Shown here: positions 13,839-15,341 of the stretch, one piece after another | Position numbering within the stretch: the stretch's first letter is position 1 | How the letters are laid out: every line of letters begins with the position of its first letter | NCBI GenBank assembly: GCA_900544885.1 | Contig: UQWU01000042.1 | Coordinates: 1 to 15,341, forward strand | Direction: 5' to 3' | Length of the DNA: 15,341 bases | DNA from: an uncultured Phascolarctobacterium sp. | GTDB taxonomy: Bacteria > Bacillota > Negativicutes > Acidaminococcales > Acidaminococcaceae | The notes under the pieces: generated by a model | The model's database searches: none | Told to the model about the DNA's origin: nothing | What the model saw: the letters and a program-made list of their open reading frames with translations, nothing else | Program-made: the position numbers and the translations under genes

Positions 13839-14317
13839 TTTTAGTAAGTGCCTGTTTATTAAATCATCAAGTACGTTATAAAGGTGACGGTAATCCCTGT
13901 TCCATCCTTATGCAATATATGGATTGCGGACATTTTCTGCCCTTCTGTCCTGAATGTGCAGGTGAACTGCCTACACCCCGTCCTCCTGCTGAAATACGTG
14001 GTGGCAGTGGCCAAGATGTTTGGCAGGGCCAAGCACGTGTTATTAACAACCAAGAAAAAGACGTTACAGAAAACTTTAAATTAGGTGCCGAAAAATGTGC
14101 ACAGCTTTTTAATATTCATAAAATTACTGCTATTATTCTTAAGCAAAGCAGTCCGTCCTGCGGCAGTAGCAAAATCTATGACGGTACTTTCAGCGGTATT
14201 AAAATTCCCGGCGAAGGTGTTACATCAGCCCGCTTGCGTCAGTTCAATGTACCTATTTATAGCGAAGAAGATATGAACAACGACCTTATTCAACAATTAA
14301 TTGCACAGGATATGTAA
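13835..14317 (+). CDS. DUF523 (TudS-like) Fe-S protein
   Basis: A 160-residue DUF523 protein. The conserved marks are ILVSACLL near the start (C7), CPECAGELPTPRPPAE (38-53), and SPSCGSSKIYDGTFSG (about 106-121, C109). Members of this family studied biochemically as TudS bind a [4Fe-4S] cluster through three conserved Cys and remove sulfur from thiouracil. The related RudS fusion acts on 4-thiouridine in tRNA. Desulfidase activity here is inference from family. I chose the ATG at 13835, which overlaps the tcdA stop (ATGA) and follows AAGGAGA, because the family begins at ILVSACL; an in-frame ATG at 13811 would add eight residues from inside tcdA. It has more cysteines (7, 22, 31, 38, 41, 88, 109) than the three-Cys minimum. 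Confidence 0.82.
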   Translation: MILVSACLLNHQVRYKGDGNPCSILMQYMDCGHFLPFCPECAGELPTPRPPAEIRGGSGQDVWQGQARVINNQEKDVTENFKLGAEKCAQLFNIHKITAIILKQSSPSCGSSKIYDGTFSGIKIPGEGVTSARLRQFNVPIYSEEDMNNDLIQQLIAQDM

Positions 14318-14385
14318 CATTTCACTATTATAACAAAAAATTTTCTTTACTATGTAACAAACTTTCTTTAAGAGTTTGTTATAAT
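14311..14385 (+). repeat. Repeat cluster and extended -10 promoter before the zinc-ribbon gene
   Basis: An extended -10, TGTTATAAT (14377-14385), is the probable promoter of the zinc-ribbon gene; no -35 fits. It is enclosed in repeats: TAACAAACT (14355-14363) pairs with AGTTTGTTA (14373-14381), and TATTATAACAAA (14326-14337) pairs with TTTGTTATAATA (14375-14386). TATGTAACA also recurs directly at 14311-14319 and 14351-14359. No U-tract follows the hairpin, so it looks more like an operator or alternative RNA fold than a terminator for the tcdA operon. Confidence 0.55.
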
Positions 14386-14441
14386 ACAAATAGTAAGAAT
14401 TAGCCAATAAATTACTTACTTCATCGAAGGAGGTTTTTAAA

Positions 14442-14999
14442 ATGACTTTTCTTGATAAATTGAAAGAATCTGCCAAAGCAGCTGCCGAGCAAACTAAGAT
14501 AATTGCCAAAAACGTCAGCGAAAAAGCTGAAGCTGCAATGGAAATTCAAAAATTAAGCAATGGGATTGAAAAACATAAACAAAATCGTAATGAAGCCTAT
14601 AAAAAAATCGGTCAATACATTTACGAAAAATTCAGCCAAGAAGAAGACATTCCTCTTGATTTAGTTATTCACTTCAACACCATTACTGCTGCAAATGCAG
14701 AAATTGACACTTTGACTAATGAAATCGCCTTGATTAAAATGGAACAATTCGGTGGTCCTAGTCCGACAGTAACCTGTCCCCACTGTAAGAAAGAAATTCC
14801 CTATAAATCGAAATTCTGTCCTCAATGCGGTTATCAATTAGAAGAAGACATTAATGAAGCTCCCCATACTGATGATGCAGAAAATACCGCCTTTGGTGCG
14901 AAACAAGACGATAAAAATACTGCAGCAGCAGATGAGAATAAAGAAGCACAGGACAAAGCAACGCCAGCGGCTGAGGAAACGAAAAAAACAGACGCTTAA
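14442..14999 (+). CDS. Zinc-ribbon protein with coiled-coil N-terminus
   Basis: A 185-residue protein, apparently cytoplasmic (no signal peptide or membrane segment). Residues 1-105 are helical and charged, probably coiled coil, with an AKAAAEQTKIIAKNVSEKAE stretch near 11-30. A treble-cysteine-pair zinc ribbon follows (C112 and C115 in CPHC, C126 and C129 in CPQC). The tail (about 135-185) is disordered, Ala-, Glu-, Asp- and Lys-rich and strongly acidic. The shape is common in Firmicutes for small zinc-ribbon proteins of unknown role; zinc binding is likely but no function can be assigned. A very strong ribosome-binding site (AAGGAGG) suggests high expression. It has its own promoter region and a terminator downstream. 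Confidence 0.75.
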   Translation: MTFLDKLKESAKAAAEQTKIIAKNVSEKAEAAMEIQKLSNGIEKHKQNRNEAYKKIGQYIYEKFSQEEDIPLDLVIHFNTITAANAEIDTLTNEIALIKMEQFGGPSPTVTCPHCKKEIPYKSKFCPQCGYQLEEDINEAPHTDDAENTAFGAKQDDKNTAAADENKEAQDKATPAAEETKKTDA

Positions 15000-15060
15000 C
15001 ATGCTTCTAAAAACTAATAATACTCCCTCAACATCCTTTTTCTACAATTAAATATTTTTT

Positions 15061-15115
15061 AAATTACACTACCCGAAATGTAGCAACGAATTTCGCGGTA
15101 GTGTAATTTTTTAAA
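15061..15115. terminator. Strong bidirectional terminator after the zinc-ribbon gene
   Basis: A long stem, AAATTACACTACC (15061-15073) with GGTAGTGTAATTT (15097-15109), is extended by GAAAT (15075-15079) with ATTTC (15090-15094) across a small bulge, and followed by a T-run. The minus side also ends in T-rich sequence. It lies 60 nt after the zinc-ribbon stop. The 15000-15060 stretch between holds nothing recognisable. Confidence 0.85.
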
Positions 15116-15164
15116 TTTTGGTTCATTGTAAAATGAAATTGCACACCTTGAAAACAGAATAAAA

Positions 15165-15241
15165 ATAGTCCATTGTGACCTCTTCATGTTAAAATTAAGC
15201 TGCTACACAAAACTTACAAGGAGGCAATCACAATGGACTAT
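15165..15241 (+). repeat. 14-bp inverted repeat enclosing transposase promoter, RBS and start codon
   Basis: ATAGTCCATTGTGA (15165-15178) is perfectly complementary to TCACAATGGACTAT (15228-15241), which contains the ATG. The 49-nt loop carries an extended -10 TGTTAAAAT (15187-15195) and the AAGGAGG ribosome-binding site (15218-15224). RNA reading in from outside would fold and hide the start codon. RNA starting at the internal promoter (about 15202) lacks the left arm. Confidence 0.75.
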
Positions 15242-15341
15242 ACTCAAGATACCACAAAACACATAAAAGGTAAACATTTTTCTTACGGTGACCGCAGAGA
15301 ATTACAAGGGATTTTATCCAATAAATCTGTACGTTATTCTC
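15233..15341 (+). CDS. IS30-family transposase, N-terminal fragment
   Basis: The first 36 codons of a gene that runs off the window. After a short variable start, the piece KGKHFSYGDRRELQGILSN matches the opening of the N-terminal helix-turn-helix of IS30 transposases (consensus like KHLTxxER-x-IxxxL). The strong AAGGAGG site 8 nt upstream fixes the start. The DDE catalytic core is not visible, so whether the element is complete cannot be told. Another HTH-containing transposase family is possible. Confidence 0.65.
   Translation, partial: MDYTQDTTKHIKGKHFSYGDRRELQGILSNKSVRYS

Larger units (their letters stand above)
15111..15341 (+). mobile_element. Left end of an IS30-like insertion sequence (cut by window edge)
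   Basis: The terminator is followed at once by sequence that leads into a transposase start. The exact left border is not resolved: it should lie between the terminator (about 15110) and the inverted repeat at 15165. A short inverted repeat TTCATT-GTAA-AATGAA (15122-15137) may belong to the terminal repeat. The right end and any target duplication are outside the window. Confidence 0.55.

Overview
The window is a low-GC bacterial chromosome segment. It has Firmicutes-style Shine-Dalgarno sequences (AAGGAG, GAGGTGA), lipoprotein signal peptides, intrinsic terminators after most transcription units and no RNA genes. Gene content (creatinase-type M24 peptidase, TrpXYZ-like ABC importer, LytM and NlpC/P60 wall hydrolases, DhaR/AcoR-like activator, TcdA, DUF523) fits a gut Firmicute. 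A Negativicutes relative (Phascolarctobacterium/Acidaminococcus type) is my guess, not something the sequence proves.

Layout. Positions 1-616 (+) hold the 3' three quarters of a nicotinamidase gene whose start, including the catalytic Asp segment, is missing. From 657 to 11828 all genes are on the minus strand, in this order of transcription units: (i) 11828-8261: radical SAM protein, secreted NlpC/P60 hydrolase, large AAA+ activator; (ii) 8027-6834: membrane-anchored M23 (LytM) peptidase with a very good promoter and an operator-like palindrome inside it; (iii) 6721-5780: an orphan DhaK-fold protein; (iv) 5569-2823: a three-gene ABC importer (lipoprotein, permease, ATPase) with its own promoter, an internal weak terminator and a strong final terminator; (v) 2704-657: HAD-IIA phosphatase and M24 aminopeptidase, with a promoter and a terminator shared with the nicotinamidase remnant. 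A 353-bp AT-rich divergent region (11829-12181) rich in inverted repeats separates these from plus-strand genes: an HlyD-like lipoprotein, TcdA and a DUF523/TudS-like Fe-S protein in one operon (12182-14317), then a zinc-ribbon protein (14442-14999). The right edge is the beginning of an IS30-like insertion sequence.

How it works together. Two wall hydrolases and a periplasmic adaptor-like lipoprotein give the region a cell-envelope flavour. TcdA plus DUF523 suggest a tRNA or nucleobase modification operon. The most unusual pair is the DhaK-like protein, which has lost the His that covalently binds dihydroxyacetone, and a DhaR-like regulator lacking the GAFTGA sigma-54 contact motif. They lie about 1.5 kb apart with no DhaL or DhaM, so they may be a repurposed sensor/regulator set instead of a dihydroxyacetone kinase. 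The regulator also carries a C8 homopolymer in its interdomain linker. The IS start codon is enclosed in a 14-bp inverted repeat that would block its translation from read-through transcripts.
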